DNA of 64,000 nucleotides from Accumulibacter sp. (GCF_036625195.1 NZ_JAZKUG010000001.1:2232001-2296000), one strand, 5' to 3'; positions 35,626 to 44,973 are shown, counted from the first letter of the stretch. The notes: generated by a model not told the origin, from the sequence alone. Numbers and translations: made by a program.

Positions 35626-36756
35626 TCATTCGCTTTCCCCCGAGTCGGCGCCGAAGCTGACGACCGTACGTGGGTCGACAGCACGGACCACCGCCTGCCG
35701 CTTGCCGGAATCGGTCCGGATGAAGCGCACGGTCAGCAGCGGCTTCGCGCCGACGAGCGGGCTGTTGCGCGTTGACAGCTCGATTGGCTCCCCGGCACCC
35801 GGCCGGCACAACGCGAGAAACTGGCCCGGCGCAGGGCTGGCGATCAGCCGGGGACAATCCCTGCCCGGCACGCGCAGCGCAAGCGGCCGGCCGGATCCGG
35901 CATCGACGACACGGGCCTGGCCTTCACGGTCCATCACCAGGATCGATCTGCCGTCGTCGGAGACGACGGGACGCCATCCTTCTGCGAGGAAGGTTTCCGT
36001 GCCCGTATCGAGGTTGAGGACGAACACCGCGGGCACCTTGCCCCACGCCCGGAACGTCTGGCCGAGCTCTGCCGGCGGCTCGCTGACTGTGGGCAGTGCC
36101 GTCGGATCAAGCAGCCTGACCAGTGCCAGGCGCCGGCCATCGGGGAACCAGGCCAGCCCCTCGTCAAGGACCGTGGCAAGACGCTTGCCGCCCGCCTTGT
36201 TGCACACATTCCATACCTCGAGGTTGCCGACGTGCAGGTAGGCCGATGGCAACTCGACCGGGACAAGCCCGGAGAGGAAGGCGACGTGACCGCCGGTCGG
36301 GGACAACGCGAGCTGGCTGCCGATCTCCCCGTGTCCGGCTGGTGTTTTCGCCCAGAGCGCCCCGCCCCGCCGGGAGAACACTTCGCCATCCTGCGTCCCG
36401 TCGACGCGGACGGTCTTCAGCAGATGGCGCTGCTGACTCTTGTCGGCGACGAAGTAATGATCCTCGATGTAGGCGATTCGGCCGTCGCGGTCGGGACCGC
36501 TCAGGGCATGGATCGTCGCCAGATCGTCGCTGCCCGCGGATGCCGGTTTGATGACGTTCGCTTCGAGCGAAGGCAGCCGGATCGCCTGGATGGTCCCGGC
36601 CGGCTGGTTGAACAGGAGATGCCCGGCCATGGGCAAGGCCAGCGTTCCGGCGACGGGCACCGGCGCGCCCGCCATTCCGGAGGACTCATGGGCGCAGCCA
36701 GCTCCCGCAACCACGGCGACCAAGGCAGCGAGGGCTGCCTTGATCCCGATCTGCAT
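35626..36756 (-). CDS. Putative lipoprotein with TolB-like beta-propeller
   Basis: Seen: 376 residues from ATG 36756 (MQIGIKAALAALVAVVAGAGC), with a lipobox ending in Cys at about residue 21. The body has repeated propeller-like strands (GRIAYIEDHYFVADKSQQRH, GHVAFLSGLVPVEL, LAWFPDGRRLALVRLL, RPVVSDDGRSILVMDREG), as in TolB/WD40-like folds. No enzymatic motif is visible. It is likely anchored in the envelope. It stands alone on the minus strand. Confidence 0.7.
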   Translation of the reverse strand: MQIGIKAALAALVAVVAGAGCAHESSGMAGAPVPVAGTLALPMAGHLLFNQPAGTIQAIRLPSLEANVIKPASAGSDDLATIHALSGPDRDGRIAYIEDHYFVADKSQQRHLLKTVRVDGTQDGEVFSRRGGALWAKTPAGHGEIGSQLALSPTGGHVAFLSGLVPVELPSAYLHVGNLEVWNVCNKAGGKRLATVLDEGLAWFPDGRRLALVRLLDPTALPTVSEPPAELGQTFRAWGKVPAVFVLNLDTGTETFLAEGWRPVVSDDGRSILVMDREGQARVVDAGSGRPLALRVPGRDCPRLIASPAPGQFLALCRPGAGEPIELSTRNSPLVGAKPLLTVRFIRTDSGKRQAVVRAVDPRTVVSFGADSGESE

Positions 36757-37032
36757 GGCGCTCAAGCAGGGGCCCGGCGGCATTTGCTGTGCTCACTCGA
36801 CGACAATCGGACCCTCGGTTGGGGTGGTGGTTCACACGCCAGGAAAGAACTCGTTGACGCTTGGATGCTATCCGAAGCACGAAGCAGAAATTTTCAATTG
36901 TTTGGCGAAACAGACTCATTGGGTTGGCGGTTTGTCCGCACGCTGCTTTCTCCGATACTTCCACGCGACTGCAAACGCAGTCATGTCCAACAGGCTTCGA
37001 CATCTCATCAACCACTACGGGAAGCCCACAAG

Positions 37033-37833
37033 ATGCCCCAGTCTATCAAGCGCATTACAGCCATCACCGTTGCCGTGTCGATGATCGTCAGCAGCAATGG
37101 CACATGGGCCGAGACCCCCAGCGATCTGTCCGATCTGGTCGACGTGCGTGGCCGCGACGCTGAAGCGCAAATGGAAAGTCGTGGTTACGTCAGTCACCAC
37201 ACTTCGAAAAGCGACGATGCCGCTTACACCTACTGGTGGAACAGTCGCGACAAGCGTTGCGTGCGGGTACGCACCCGTGATGGCCGATATGAGCAGATCA
37301 AGACCGTAGGCAACAGCGATTGCGATCAACGTGACAGCAGCGGCGGCACGGCGGCGGCTGTCGCGGTCGGTGCGGCAGCTCTGCTGGGCTTGGCGGTGCT
37401 TGCTTCAAAGTCCCACCATCGGGAAGACCGTGACCTCGATGAGCGGCAAACCGCCCAGTTCGAACGCGGTTACCGTGATGGGCTGCACAACCAGCCTTTC
37501 CACAACTACGACGACTCGAAAGAGTACAGCGACGGCTATACCAAGGGGGTGGATCAACGCCGCCAGGAAACGAGCTATCGCTCGGATTACGGGTCGCGCG
37601 GTGGCAGCCGGGCTTATGTCAACGTCAGCGATCTGGCCAACCGCGAGACCACCTACACTTGGGGCCAGCTGGAGCGTCGCGGTTTTGCCCTGGCCAATGA
37701 GCGCAAGTTGGGCAATGGCGACAATCAGTGGCTGTACTGGAACGACAGCACCCGTCAGTGCGTGGAGGTCGTTTCGCGCGATACCTGGGTCAGCTATGTC
37801 GGCGAGGCCAGTGCGACGGCCTGTCGGAAGTAG
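37033..37833 (+). CDS. Secreted protein with duplicated Trp/Cys domain and central hydrophobic segment
   Basis: Seen: 266 residues from ATG 37033. A signal peptide (ITAITVAVSMIVSSNGTWA) comes first. Two related modules follow, one near 35-95 (YTYWWNSRDKRCVRVRTRDG) and one at the C-terminus (NQWLYWNDSTRQCVEVVSRD), each preceded by a short helix with GY/GF. Between them lie an Ala-rich helix (AAAVAVGAAALLGLAVLASK) and a charged Tyr/Asp/Arg-rich linker. The open frame extends upstream to 36232 antisense to the lipoprotein gene; that part is not credible. Function is unknown. Confidence 0.7.
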   Translation: MPQSIKRITAITVAVSMIVSSNGTWAETPSDLSDLVDVRGRDAEAQMESRGYVSHHTSKSDDAAYTYWWNSRDKRCVRVRTRDGRYEQIKTVGNSDCDQRDSSGGTAAAVAVGAAALLGLAVLASKSHHREDRDLDERQTAQFERGYRDGLHNQPFHNYDDSKEYSDGYTKGVDQRRQETSYRSDYGSRGGSRAYVNVSDLANRETTYTWGQLERRGFALANERKLGNGDNQWLYWNDSTRQCVEVVSRDTWVSYVGEASATACRK

Positions 37834-37999
37834 GCGGCAGGGCGGCAACGTGGCGTGATGCCTCGGCGTTCTGGCGGGATCGCCAGGGCGCGGTGCACAT
37901 GCCGCGTTCGCCGGGCAAGCCGGCAATCATCGTACCGCCATCTTCGTGGCCGGGGCTGATTCTCGTTCGCCTCATCCCCGTGGATCAAGGCGTCAGCAA

Positions 38000-38941
38000 T
38001 CAAGGAACGGGGGTGAATGGCCGCGCGGCCTTGAAGCCATCAATCAGGTTCTCGCAGCACCGCCGCAGGTGGTCGCGCAGCAGCACGACCAGCGGCGACA
38101 ACTGGCGACGATCGGCACAGACCAGTGACAGTGGCGCCGCCTCGGTCGTCCATTCGGTACAGAGCGGCACCAGAAGGCCGGCTGCGATGCTCTTGCCGAC
38201 ATCCAGTGCCGACTTGTAGGCAATGCCGTGGCCAGCAAGGGCCCAGCGATGCACGGCATCGCCGTCGTCAGCGATCCGGTTCCCGTTTACGGTCACCACG
38301 ATCTCCTGCCCCTCCAGGCTGAAGCGCCAATGCTCGTGCACGGCGTTCCCGAGACGGAATCGCAGGCAATTGTGTCGAGAGAGGTCCACCGGCACGGCCG
38401 GTACGCCGTGGCGCGCCAGGTAGGTCGGCGCCGCACAGAGAATACGCCGGTTGCCCGACAGGATGGGCAGCGCGACCAAGCCCGAATCCGCCATGTCCGT
38501 ATAGCGAATGGCAACATCGACCGGTTGCTGGTAAAGGTCTGCCGGGCGATCGGAAACATGCGTGCGCAGCGTCACGTCGGGGTGTTGCAGCAGGAAACTG
38601 TCGAACCAGGCCAGCAGATGATTCCGCCCAAGGTCCGAGGGCATCGCGATGCGCAACTCCTCGCGCAGGCTGCTGCGCGCCTGGGCAATGTCGTCGAGCG
38701 CATCACTCAGTCCAGCCAGTGCACAACGGGCTGCCGGCAACAGGCGTTCTCCCTCCGGACTCAGACGCAGGCTCCGGGTGGATCGTACGAGCAGTACCGA
38801 ACCCAGATCGGATTCCAGCCGTTTCAGGCTGGCACTGGCTACCGCAGGAGACAAATCGAGCATGTGGGCCGCTGTCGAGAGGCTCCCGCTGTCGGCAGCC
38901 AGCACGAAGACGCGGAGATCCTGCAGATTCCTGATTCTCAA
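38000..38941 (-). CDS. LysR-family transcriptional regulator
   Basis: Seen: 313 residues. The N-terminal winged helix-turn-helix (LRVFVLAADSGSLSTAAHML followed by DLSPAVASASLKRLESDLG) is typical of LysR proteins, then a long linker helix and a two-lobed effector domain (SSLREELRIAMPSDLGRNHL; DVAIRYTDMADSGLVALPIL). The best-resembling group is the CrgA/AaeR-like branch. It is divergent from the LprI-MliC gene at 39152; LysR proteins often control a divergent neighbour, so that operon is a candidate target (inference). The effector is unknown. Confidence 0.92.
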   Translation of the reverse strand: MRIRNLQDLRVFVLAADSGSLSTAAHMLDLSPAVASASLKRLESDLGSVLLVRSTRSLRLSPEGERLLPAARCALAGLSDALDDIAQARSSLREELRIAMPSDLGRNHLLAWFDSFLLQHPDVTLRTHVSDRPADLYQQPVDVAIRYTDMADSGLVALPILSGNRRILCAAPTYLARHGVPAVPVDLSRHNCLRFRLGNAVHEHWRFSLEGQEIVVTVNGNRIADDGDAVHRWALAGHGIAYKSALDVGKSIAAGLLVPLCTEWTTEAAPLSLVCADRRQLSPLVVLLRDHLRRCCENLIDGFKAARPFTPVP

Positions 38942-39151
38942 TTTTCTAGCAAGAGTGTTTCATCATGGCGCTAGTGTAAGGTCGAAAGCCGCTCAGCGAT
39001 ACTCATTGAGCCATCGGGAGCGGAGGAAGACGCTTCCCCTTCGACCGTGCCGGCGATACTCGCGATCGCAGCTGCGGCTGTCGTCGCGCAGGCAGCCGCC
39101 GGACCCGCAACCCCAGAGCGATGCCGATAGGCTATCGAGTGAGGAGGACCC

Positions 39152-39790
39152 ATGAAGAAGCCAGTGCTCGTTTCATCTTTCATCGCCGGCGCAGTGGTCT
39201 TTCCGCTGACCGTGCTGGCGCAGGGGCCGACCTTCAACTGCGCGAAAGCGAGCGGTGAAGTTGAGACATTGATCTGCGCCGACGCCTCATTGGCGGCTCT
39301 CGACCGCAAGCTCGCAGAGGTCTACAAGGCGGCATCGGCCAAGGCCAGAGGCACTCTCGCGACACGCTTGCGTGAGGATCAGCGAGGCTGGGTCAAGGGT
39401 CGCAACGACTGCTGGAAAGCGAAGGTGAAGACCTGGATTACGGCCACCTGGACCGTCGACACGGTCAAGGAATGCATCGATGCCCAGTACCGGGTGCGCA
39501 CCTCGGAACTGCAAGCGGTTTGGCAACTGTTGCCGCCGAAGACGGTTGCCCATGCCTGTCAGAACAACGCCGCCAACGAGGTGGTGGCCAACTTCTTCGC
39601 CACCGACCCGGCCACGATTCGGCTGGAGCGCGGCGATCGCACCGTGACGATGTGGCTCGTCGGCTCGGCGAGCGATGCGAAGTACGAAGGGCAGAATGTC
39701 AGCCTCGTGCATCAGGGCAACGAGCTGAAGGTGAGCTGGCTGGACACGAATACCGGCAAGACCGACGAACTGCAATGCAAGGCGAAATGA
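39152..39790 (+). CDS. LprI-MliC fusion: periplasmic lysozyme-inhibitor-like protein
   Basis: Seen: 212 residues. A signal peptide (SSFIAGAVVFPLTVLAQG) is followed by an LprI/DUF1311 domain with its Cys pairs (FNCAKASGEVETLICADASL; WVKGRNDCWKAK), then an MliC-like C-terminal domain (AHACQNNAANEVVANFFATD; LQCKAK as the closing Cys). Known: MliC proteins inhibit C-type lysozyme and LprI-like domains also act against lysozyme. So this is a double-domain envelope defence protein. The ATG has a GAGGAG site about 8 nt upstream. The TraB-like membrane protein gene starts 4 bp after its stop, forming an operon. Confidence 0.85.
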   Translation: MKKPVLVSSFIAGAVVFPLTVLAQGPTFNCAKASGEVETLICADASLAALDRKLAEVYKAASAKARGTLATRLREDQRGWVKGRNDCWKAKVKTWITATWTVDTVKECIDAQYRVRTSELQAVWQLLPPKTVAHACQNNAANEVVANFFATDPATIRLERGDRTVTMWLVGSASDAKYEGQNVSLVHQGNELKVSWLDTNTGKTDELQCKAK

Positions 39791-39794
39791 CACG

Positions 39795-40946
39795 ATGACC
39801 ACCGCCAAGTCGACCACAACGAAAGCCAGCACCAGCAACTGGTCAGCGCGTCTCAACGGAGCGTTCTGGCTGGCGCTGATCCTGTTCGCAGGGGCCGGCC
39901 TGCTGGTGGTGGGCAAGCTGCCGACGTGGATCGTCGGCCTGGTCGTCGCCGCGGGGGGCGCGCTGGGCGCGCTGCTGTTCCTGCTGCGCTGGTTGGCCAA
40001 GCGGCGCGACCCGGCCTACTCGCCTGGCCGATCCTTCGGCGCCTTTGCGCTCGGTGGTGCGCTGGGCATGGTCGGGCTCGCCTCGCTGCCGGTGTATTAC
40101 CTGGCCTTCTGGGTGCAGAGCGGGCCGACCGCGGTGCCGCTGGCCACGCTCTCCAACGGCCAGAAGACGGTGATCTTCCAGGGCATGCAACACATCGGCT
40201 CTGAGGAGTTCTACAAGTCGGTCGTGTTCGACCTCGAGCAGGCACTGGCCGATGGCTACACGCTGTTCTACGAGGGCGTGACGCCCGTGGACGGGCGCCC
40301 CGACCTCACCGACTGGTTCAACCAGACCTTGCGGGGCAGCAAGCAGGACCTCAGCGCCGGTTACAGGAAGATGGCCGAGCAGTGTGGCCTGAGCTTCCAG
40401 CTGAACTACTTCGACGCCATCAAGGCCGATATGGCGATGCACCCGTCGCGGCACATCACCGCCGACGCCAACTTCCTGGAGATGAAGACCGAGTACGACC
40501 GCCTGCTGCGCGAAGACCCGGCCTTCGCCGCCGGCATGGCGGCCAAGGCGGCCAAGGCCAAGCCGGCGACCTCCGATTCCGGCGATCCGTTCGCGCTCTT
40601 CCTCGGCATCGTGGAAGGGGCCACGCCCGAGCAGAAGAAGCTCGCCGGCATCGTCTGCCGCGGCGTGCTGGGCATGGCCGTCTCCGGCGCGCTGGGAGAA
40701 GCGAATGACCCGTCCAACCGCGTCATCGTCGACTTCCGCAACAAGACGCTGGCGCGCTTTGTCGACGAGTCGAAGTCCGAGAAGATCTACATCACCTACG
40801 GCGCGGCCCACTTCCCGGGCTTCTTTGCCGAGCTGCAGCGGCGCGACCCGAAGTTCGCCATCCGCTCGGTCAAGGGCGTGCGACCGATGACCCTGCCGGA
40901 CGAGCCCCACCTGGCGTCGTCGGCGGTCTCGGGCACGGCGCAGTGA
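39795..40946 (+). CDS. TraB/GumN-like (TIKI-type) membrane-anchored protein
   Basis: Seen: 383 residues. Three N-terminal hydrophobic segments (about 23-42, 44-65, 82-106) precede a soluble domain with QKTVIFQGMQHIGSEEFYKS, TLFYEGVTPVDG and KIYITYGAAHFPGFFAELQR, matching the GxxH and glutamate motifs of the TraB/TIKI metalloprotease-like fold. The motif His residues are present. It begins 4 bp after the LprI-MliC stop, so both are probably one operon. Its last 95 bp recur as a fossil at 42682-42777. Confidence 0.75.
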   Translation: MTTAKSTTTKASTSNWSARLNGAFWLALILFAGAGLLVVGKLPTWIVGLVVAAGGALGALLFLLRWLAKRRDPAYSPGRSFGAFALGGALGMVGLASLPVYYLAFWVQSGPTAVPLATLSNGQKTVIFQGMQHIGSEEFYKSVVFDLEQALADGYTLFYEGVTPVDGRPDLTDWFNQTLRGSKQDLSAGYRKMAEQCGLSFQLNYFDAIKADMAMHPSRHITADANFLEMKTEYDRLLREDPAFAAGMAAKAAKAKPATSDSGDPFALFLGIVEGATPEQKKLAGIVCRGVLGMAVSGALGEANDPSNRVIVDFRNKTLARFVDESKSEKIYITYGAAHFPGFFAELQRRDPKFAIRSVKGVRPMTLPDEPHLASSAVSGTAQ

Positions 40947-41162
40947 TGCGCTCACGGTGGAGCACCCGCACCACCACGGCGTGCAGCGGTCAGATCCGCT
41001 GACCGGCGGCGCAGGGCAAGCCGGCTCGCCGATGAGCTGGCTGGCGCACGGACTCCGCTGCCCGGTCGCGTCGAACGCGTGCAGGAATCAGCAAGTTGTT
41101 GCTGGCTTGGCAACGCGCACTCGACCATGGTTCGGCATGAGCAAGGAAGGGAGGTTGCAGAG

Positions 41163-42605
41163 ATGATGATTGCGATCGGACGCAGGTGGCTTGTGATGCT
41201 GGCCCTCGCGCTTGCGGCATGGCTTGCGGGGGCCCCGATTGCAGTGGCGCAGAAGCTGCCGGACTACAAGGCCACAGCCGGAATGCTCCAGATCGGGACG
41301 GACCCCGAGCGCCCAGACTCCGAGATCTTCCACGTCGCCTATACGCTCAAGGGCGCGGATCCCGCCAAGCGACCGGTGACCTTTGCCTTCAATGGCGGTC
41401 CCGGTGCCGCCAGCATCTACCTGCACCTCGCAGCGATCGGACCGAAGACGATTCAGACCGCCGGGGACGGCAGCTTTCCCGTGGTGCCGGCGCGTCTGGA
41501 GGAAAATCCCGACAGCTGGATCCGCTTCACCGACCTCGTCTTCATCGACCCGGTCGACACCGGCTACAGCCGCATGCTGCCCGGGCCCGACGGCAAACCC
41601 CGCGACGGCAAGCCCTACCACGGGGTCGCTGGCGACTTGGACGCCATCGCCGGCTTCATCCGCCAGTGGCTGACGGTCAACAAGCGTTGGGGCTCGCCGA
41701 AGGCGATCGCAGGGGAGAGCTATGGCGGGCAGCGGGTGGCGGCGCTGTCGCGCATCCTGGCCGAGCAATACGCCATCAACCTGAACTGGGCGGTCATGCT
41801 CTCGCCGGCGTTCCGCCTCGAGCTGTCCGATCCGCACTATTCGCTGGTGGCGCCGATGACGCTGCTGCCCTCGCAGGCTGCGATCGCCGCCCACCACGGG
41901 CTGAGCACGATCAGGAACGAGCCGGCGGCCGTCAAGGCGGTCGAAGACTATGCGCTGACCGCTTACCTGGCCGGGCTGGCGACGCAGGGCCGGGCGAGCC
42001 CCGAGGAACTGGCCACGTTCCATGTCAAGGTCGGCGGCCTGATCGGAATCGAGCCGGCGCTCGTCGCGAACCATCGCGGCCGGATTTCCGAGGTCGTCTT
42101 CGCCGCCAACCTGCTCGGCAAGAAGGGGCAGGTGATCGACACCTACGACGGCACCCAGGCCAGCGACAATCCCACGCCCGAGAAGAAGGACGAACTCGGC
42201 GCCTTCGACCGCTCGCTCAGTATCCTGTCCGGCGTGCTCTTGGCACCTTTCATGGACTATGTGCGCAAGGATCTGGGCTATGTCAGCGAGCGGCCCTACA
42301 TCCCGCTCAATCTCCCGGTCAACATGAGCTGGGACCGCAGCGCGAAGCTCGGTGGCCCCGATGACCTGGCGCTCGCGCTCGCGCAGAACCATGACCTGAA
42401 GGCGCTCGTGCTCCACGGCTACCACGACCTGAACGCCAACTACCTGATGTCGCGCTACGTGCTGGAGCAGACGGTGCGCGGGGCGGACACGCGCAAGCGA
42501 CTCTTCTTCGGCACCTACCCGGGCGGCCACATGTTCTATCTGCGCAAGAAGAGCCGGGCTGAAATGGCCGCCGATGTGCGCGGATTCTACGAAAAGACGC
42601 CCTGA
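41163..42605 (+). CDS. S10-type serine carboxypeptidase-like protein, secreted
   Basis: Seen: 480 residues from ATG 41163 with GGGAGG upstream. A signal peptide (LVMLALALAAWLAGAPIAVA) comes first. The alpha/beta-hydrolase core has the oxyanion region FAFNGGPGAASIYLH, the nucleophile Ser in IAGESYGGQRVA, the acid in LHGYHDLNANY and the His in YPGGHMFYL. The length is usual for bacterial S10-like enzymes. It acts in the periplasm. It stands about 215 bp after the TraB-like gene; co-transcription is possible. A diverged TraB fragment lies just behind it. Confidence 0.9.
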   Translation: MMIAIGRRWLVMLALALAAWLAGAPIAVAQKLPDYKATAGMLQIGTDPERPDSEIFHVAYTLKGADPAKRPVTFAFNGGPGAASIYLHLAAIGPKTIQTAGDGSFPVVPARLEENPDSWIRFTDLVFIDPVDTGYSRMLPGPDGKPRDGKPYHGVAGDLDAIAGFIRQWLTVNKRWGSPKAIAGESYGGQRVAALSRILAEQYAINLNWAVMLSPAFRLELSDPHYSLVAPMTLLPSQAAIAAHHGLSTIRNEPAAVKAVEDYALTAYLAGLATQGRASPEELATFHVKVGGLIGIEPALVANHRGRISEVVFAANLLGKKGQVIDTYDGTQASDNPTPEKKDELGAFDRSLSILSGVLLAPFMDYVRKDLGYVSERPYIPLNLPVNMSWDRSAKLGGPDDLALALAQNHDLKALVLHGYHDLNANYLMSRYVLEQTVRGADTRKRLFFGTYPGGHMFYLRKKSRAEMAADVRGFYEKTP

Positions 42606-42681
42606 GGACGGCTCGAACCCGGGGACCGGTGGATGCGACGCGCAGGACTGCCAGTGGCTGCAGAAGCTGATGAGTCGCCGC

Positions 42682-42777
42682 GCACATTCCGGGGTTTTTC
42701 GCCGAACTGCAGCAGCCCGACCCGGAGTTCGCCATCCGCACGGTCAAGGGCGTGCGCCCGATGACGCTCCCGGGTAG
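42682..42777 (+). pseudogene. TraB-like gene 3' fragment
   Basis: Seen: the plus strand encodes AHIPGFFAELQQPDPEFAIR and then TVKGVRPMTLPG, an evident but diverged copy of the C-terminal stretch of the TraB-like protein at 40807-40905. Only the last 30-odd codons remain, with no start. It is sandwiched between the carboxypeptidase gene and gabD, so a second, diverged TraB-like gene formerly preceded gabD. Confidence 0.75.
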
Positions 42778-42810
42778 ACTGCAGTTTTCGGGATTTTGGA
42801 GGGAAGAACC

Positions 42811-44262
42811 ATGAATCTGGCCGATTCGCGCCTGCTGCGCGACGAATGCTACGTCGACGGTCGCTGGCAGGCAGCCGATGACGGCCGCAAGCTGGCGGTC
42901 AGCGATCCGGCGAGCGCGCTCGTCATCGGCGAGGTGCCGCTGATGGGCGCCGTCGAGAGCGGGCGGGCGATCGCCGCCGCTGCCGCCGCGCTGCCTGCCT
43001 GGCGAGGGAAGACGGCCAAGGAGCGCGCCGCCGTCCTGCGCCGCTGGCATGATCTGATCGTCGCCCATGGCGGCGATCTGGCGCAACTGATCACCGCCGA
43101 GTGTGGCAAGCCACTCGCCGAGGCGGCAGGCGAAGTCGCCTATGGCGCCTCCTTCGTCGAATGGTTCGCCGAGGAGGGCAAGCGCGTCTACGGCGAATCG
43201 ATCCCGTCTCCGGCGAACGATCGTCGCCTGCTGACGATCCGCCAGCCGGTCGGCGTCTGCGCCGCGATCACGCCGTGGAACTTCCCTCTGGCGATGATCA
43301 CGCGCAAGGTCGCGCCGGCGCTCGCCGCTGGCTGCACGGTGGTCGTCAAGCCGGCCGAACAGACGCCGCTGACGGCACTGGCGCTGGCCGTTCTGGCGCA
43401 CGAGGCGGGTTTGCCCGCGGGCGTGTTCAACGTACTGACCGGCGATCCGCTGGCAATCGGCGGTGCATTGACCGCCAGCCCGCTGGTGCGCAAGCTGTCC
43501 TTCACCGGCTCGACCGAGGTCGGCCGCCTGCTGATGGCGCAGTGCGCGGCGACGATCAAGAAGATCTCTCTCGAACTCGGCGGCAACGCGCCGTTCATCG
43601 TCTTCGATGACGCCGATGTCGCGGCTGCGGTCGACGGGGCGATCATCGCCAAGTATCGCAATACCGGCCAGACCTGTGTCTGCGCCAACCGCCTGCTGGT
43701 CCAGGACGCCGTGTACGATCGCTTCGTCACACAGCTCGCCGAACGCGTGCGCTCGCTGCGGGTCGGGGCCGGCAGCGAGGAAGGCGTCACGCAGGGACCG
43801 CTGATCGACGCCGCTGCGCTCGCCAAGGTCGAGGAACATGTCGCCGACGCGCTCGCACACGGTGCGCGGCTGGTCACCGGCGGCCGCCGGCATGCGTGCG
43901 GCGGCACCTTCTTCGAACCGACGGTGCTGGCCGACGTCACGCCGGCGATGCGTGTCGCCAGCGAAGAGACCTTCGGTCCGGTGGCGCCGGTGTTCCGCTT
44001 CAGCGACGAGGCGCAGGCGGTGGCGATGGCCAACGACACCGAGTCCGGTCTCGCCGCCTACTTCTACTCGCGCGATGTCGCGCGCTGCCTGCGGGTCGGC
44101 GAAGCGCTCGAGTACGGCATGGTCGGCATCAACACCGGGCTGATCTCGAACGAAGTGGCACCGTTCGGCGGCGTCAAGCAGTCGGGGATCGGCCGCGAGG
44201 GATCGCGGCACGGCATCGACGAGTATCTCGAGATCAAGTACCTGTGCTTCAGCGCCGTCTGA
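42811..44262 (+). CDS. gabD: NAD(P)-dependent succinate-semialdehyde dehydrogenase
   Basis: Oxidises succinate semialdehyde to succinate (GABA or 4-hydroxybutyrate degradation) in the cytosol. Seen: 483 residues from ATG 42811 with GGAGGG 9 nt upstream. Motifs: ITPWNFPLAMITRKVAPALA for cofactor binding, FTGSTEVGRLLM, the general base Glu in ISLELGGNAPFIVFDD, the catalytic Cys in NTGQTCVCANR and EETFGPVAPVFRF. The closing GIGREGSRHGIDEYLEIKYL is typical of this subgroup. It is followed after 22 bp by the GRDP-like gene. The last 499 bp of the gene are part of the long direct repeat. Confidence 0.93.
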   Translation: MNLADSRLLRDECYVDGRWQAADDGRKLAVSDPASALVIGEVPLMGAVESGRAIAAAAAALPAWRGKTAKERAAVLRRWHDLIVAHGGDLAQLITAECGKPLAEAAGEVAYGASFVEWFAEEGKRVYGESIPSPANDRRLLTIRQPVGVCAAITPWNFPLAMITRKVAPALAAGCTVVVKPAEQTPLTALALAVLAHEAGLPAGVFNVLTGDPLAIGGALTASPLVRKLSFTGSTEVGRLLMAQCAATIKKISLELGGNAPFIVFDDADVAAAVDGAIIAKYRNTGQTCVCANRLLVQDAVYDRFVTQLAERVRSLRVGAGSEEGVTQGPLIDAAALAKVEEHVADALAHGARLVTGGRRHACGGTFFEPTVLADVTPAMRVASEETFGPVAPVFRFSDEAQAVAMANDTESGLAAYFYSRDVARCLRVGEALEYGMVGINTGLISNEVAPFGGVKQSGIGREGSRHGIDEYLEIKYLCFSAV

Positions 44263-44973
44263 TCCGGGCCGTGGAGGAAGCGGGATGAAGCTGCTCGTCG
44301 GCCTGCTGTTCGTCGGCCTGATCGTTGCGACGATCCTCTGGTGGCGGCGCGCCCTGCACCGTCACCGCGCCGACTTCATCGAGAACTACCCGTACGCGAA
44401 GTTCCTCGATGCGCGCCTGGCAGCGCGCCGGCCGGAACTCGGCGCGGCGCAGCGGACCCTGGTCTTCGAGGCGCTGCGTGACTACTTCCAGCTCTGCCAC
44501 CAGGCGAAGAAACGGCTGGTGGCGATGCCTTCGCAGGCGGTCGATGACGCCTGGCATGAGTTCATCCTGTTCACCCGCCAGTACCAGCAGTTCTGTCAGC
44601 GTGGGCTCGGGCGCTTCCTGCACCACACGCCGGCCGAGGCGATGCGCTCGCCGACCGAGGCGCAGGAGGGAATCAAGCGCGCCTGGCGGCTGGCCTGCCG
44701 GCGCGACGGCATCGACCCGCGCGCACCGCAGTCGCTGCCACTGCTCTTCGCCCTCGACGCCATGCTCGGCATCGTTGGCGGCTTCACCTACCAGCTCGAC
44801 TGTCTCGCGGCTGCGCAGGCCGGCACCACGAGTGCCTACTGCGCCGGTCACATCGGCTGTGGCGGCGGTTGCAGCGGCAGTTCGGGCGACGGCGACTCCG
44901 CGGCGGGTGACGGCTGCGGCGGCGGTGGTTGTGGCGGGGACTGACGCCACCCGCCGCCGGTGGCGGGAAGCCT
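43764..44973 (+). repeat. Long direct repeat, copy A (gabD 3' part plus GRDP-like gene)
   Basis: Seen: 1210 bp that recur in the same orientation as copy B at 53906-54460 joined to 56908-57562 when the IS66 element and one target duplication are removed. There are no indels and about 16 substitutions, most of them within the first 250 bp or near the Gly/Cys tail. The left border is at CGGGGC (43764) and the right border at AAGCCT (44973). Copy A keeps the native upstream part of gabD; copy B keeps the native downstream neighbour. Confidence 0.9.
44285..44944 (+). CDS. GRDP-like (glycine-rich domain protein-like) membrane-anchored protein
   Basis: Seen: 219 residues. An N-terminal transmembrane helix (LLVGLLFVGLIVATILWW) is followed by a helical domain with SQAVDDAWHEFILFTRQYQQ and GLGRFLHHTPAEA, the His-containing motifs of GRDP-like proteins known mainly from plants and some bacteria. 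The tail after HIGCGGG is made of Gly, Cys, Ser and Asp only (ending GCGGGGCGGD). It follows gabD by 22 bp. A near-identical copy split by IS66 lies at 54427-57533. The role is unknown. Confidence 0.7.
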   Translation: MKLLVGLLFVGLIVATILWWRRALHRHRADFIENYPYAKFLDARLAARRPELGAAQRTLVFEALRDYFQLCHQAKKRLVAMPSQAVDDAWHEFILFTRQYQQFCQRGLGRFLHHTPAEAMRSPTEAQEGIKRAWRLACRRDGIDPRAPQSLPLLFALDAMLGIVGGFTYQLDCLAAAQAGTTSAYCAGHIGCGGGCSGSSGDGDSAAGDGCGGGGCGGD

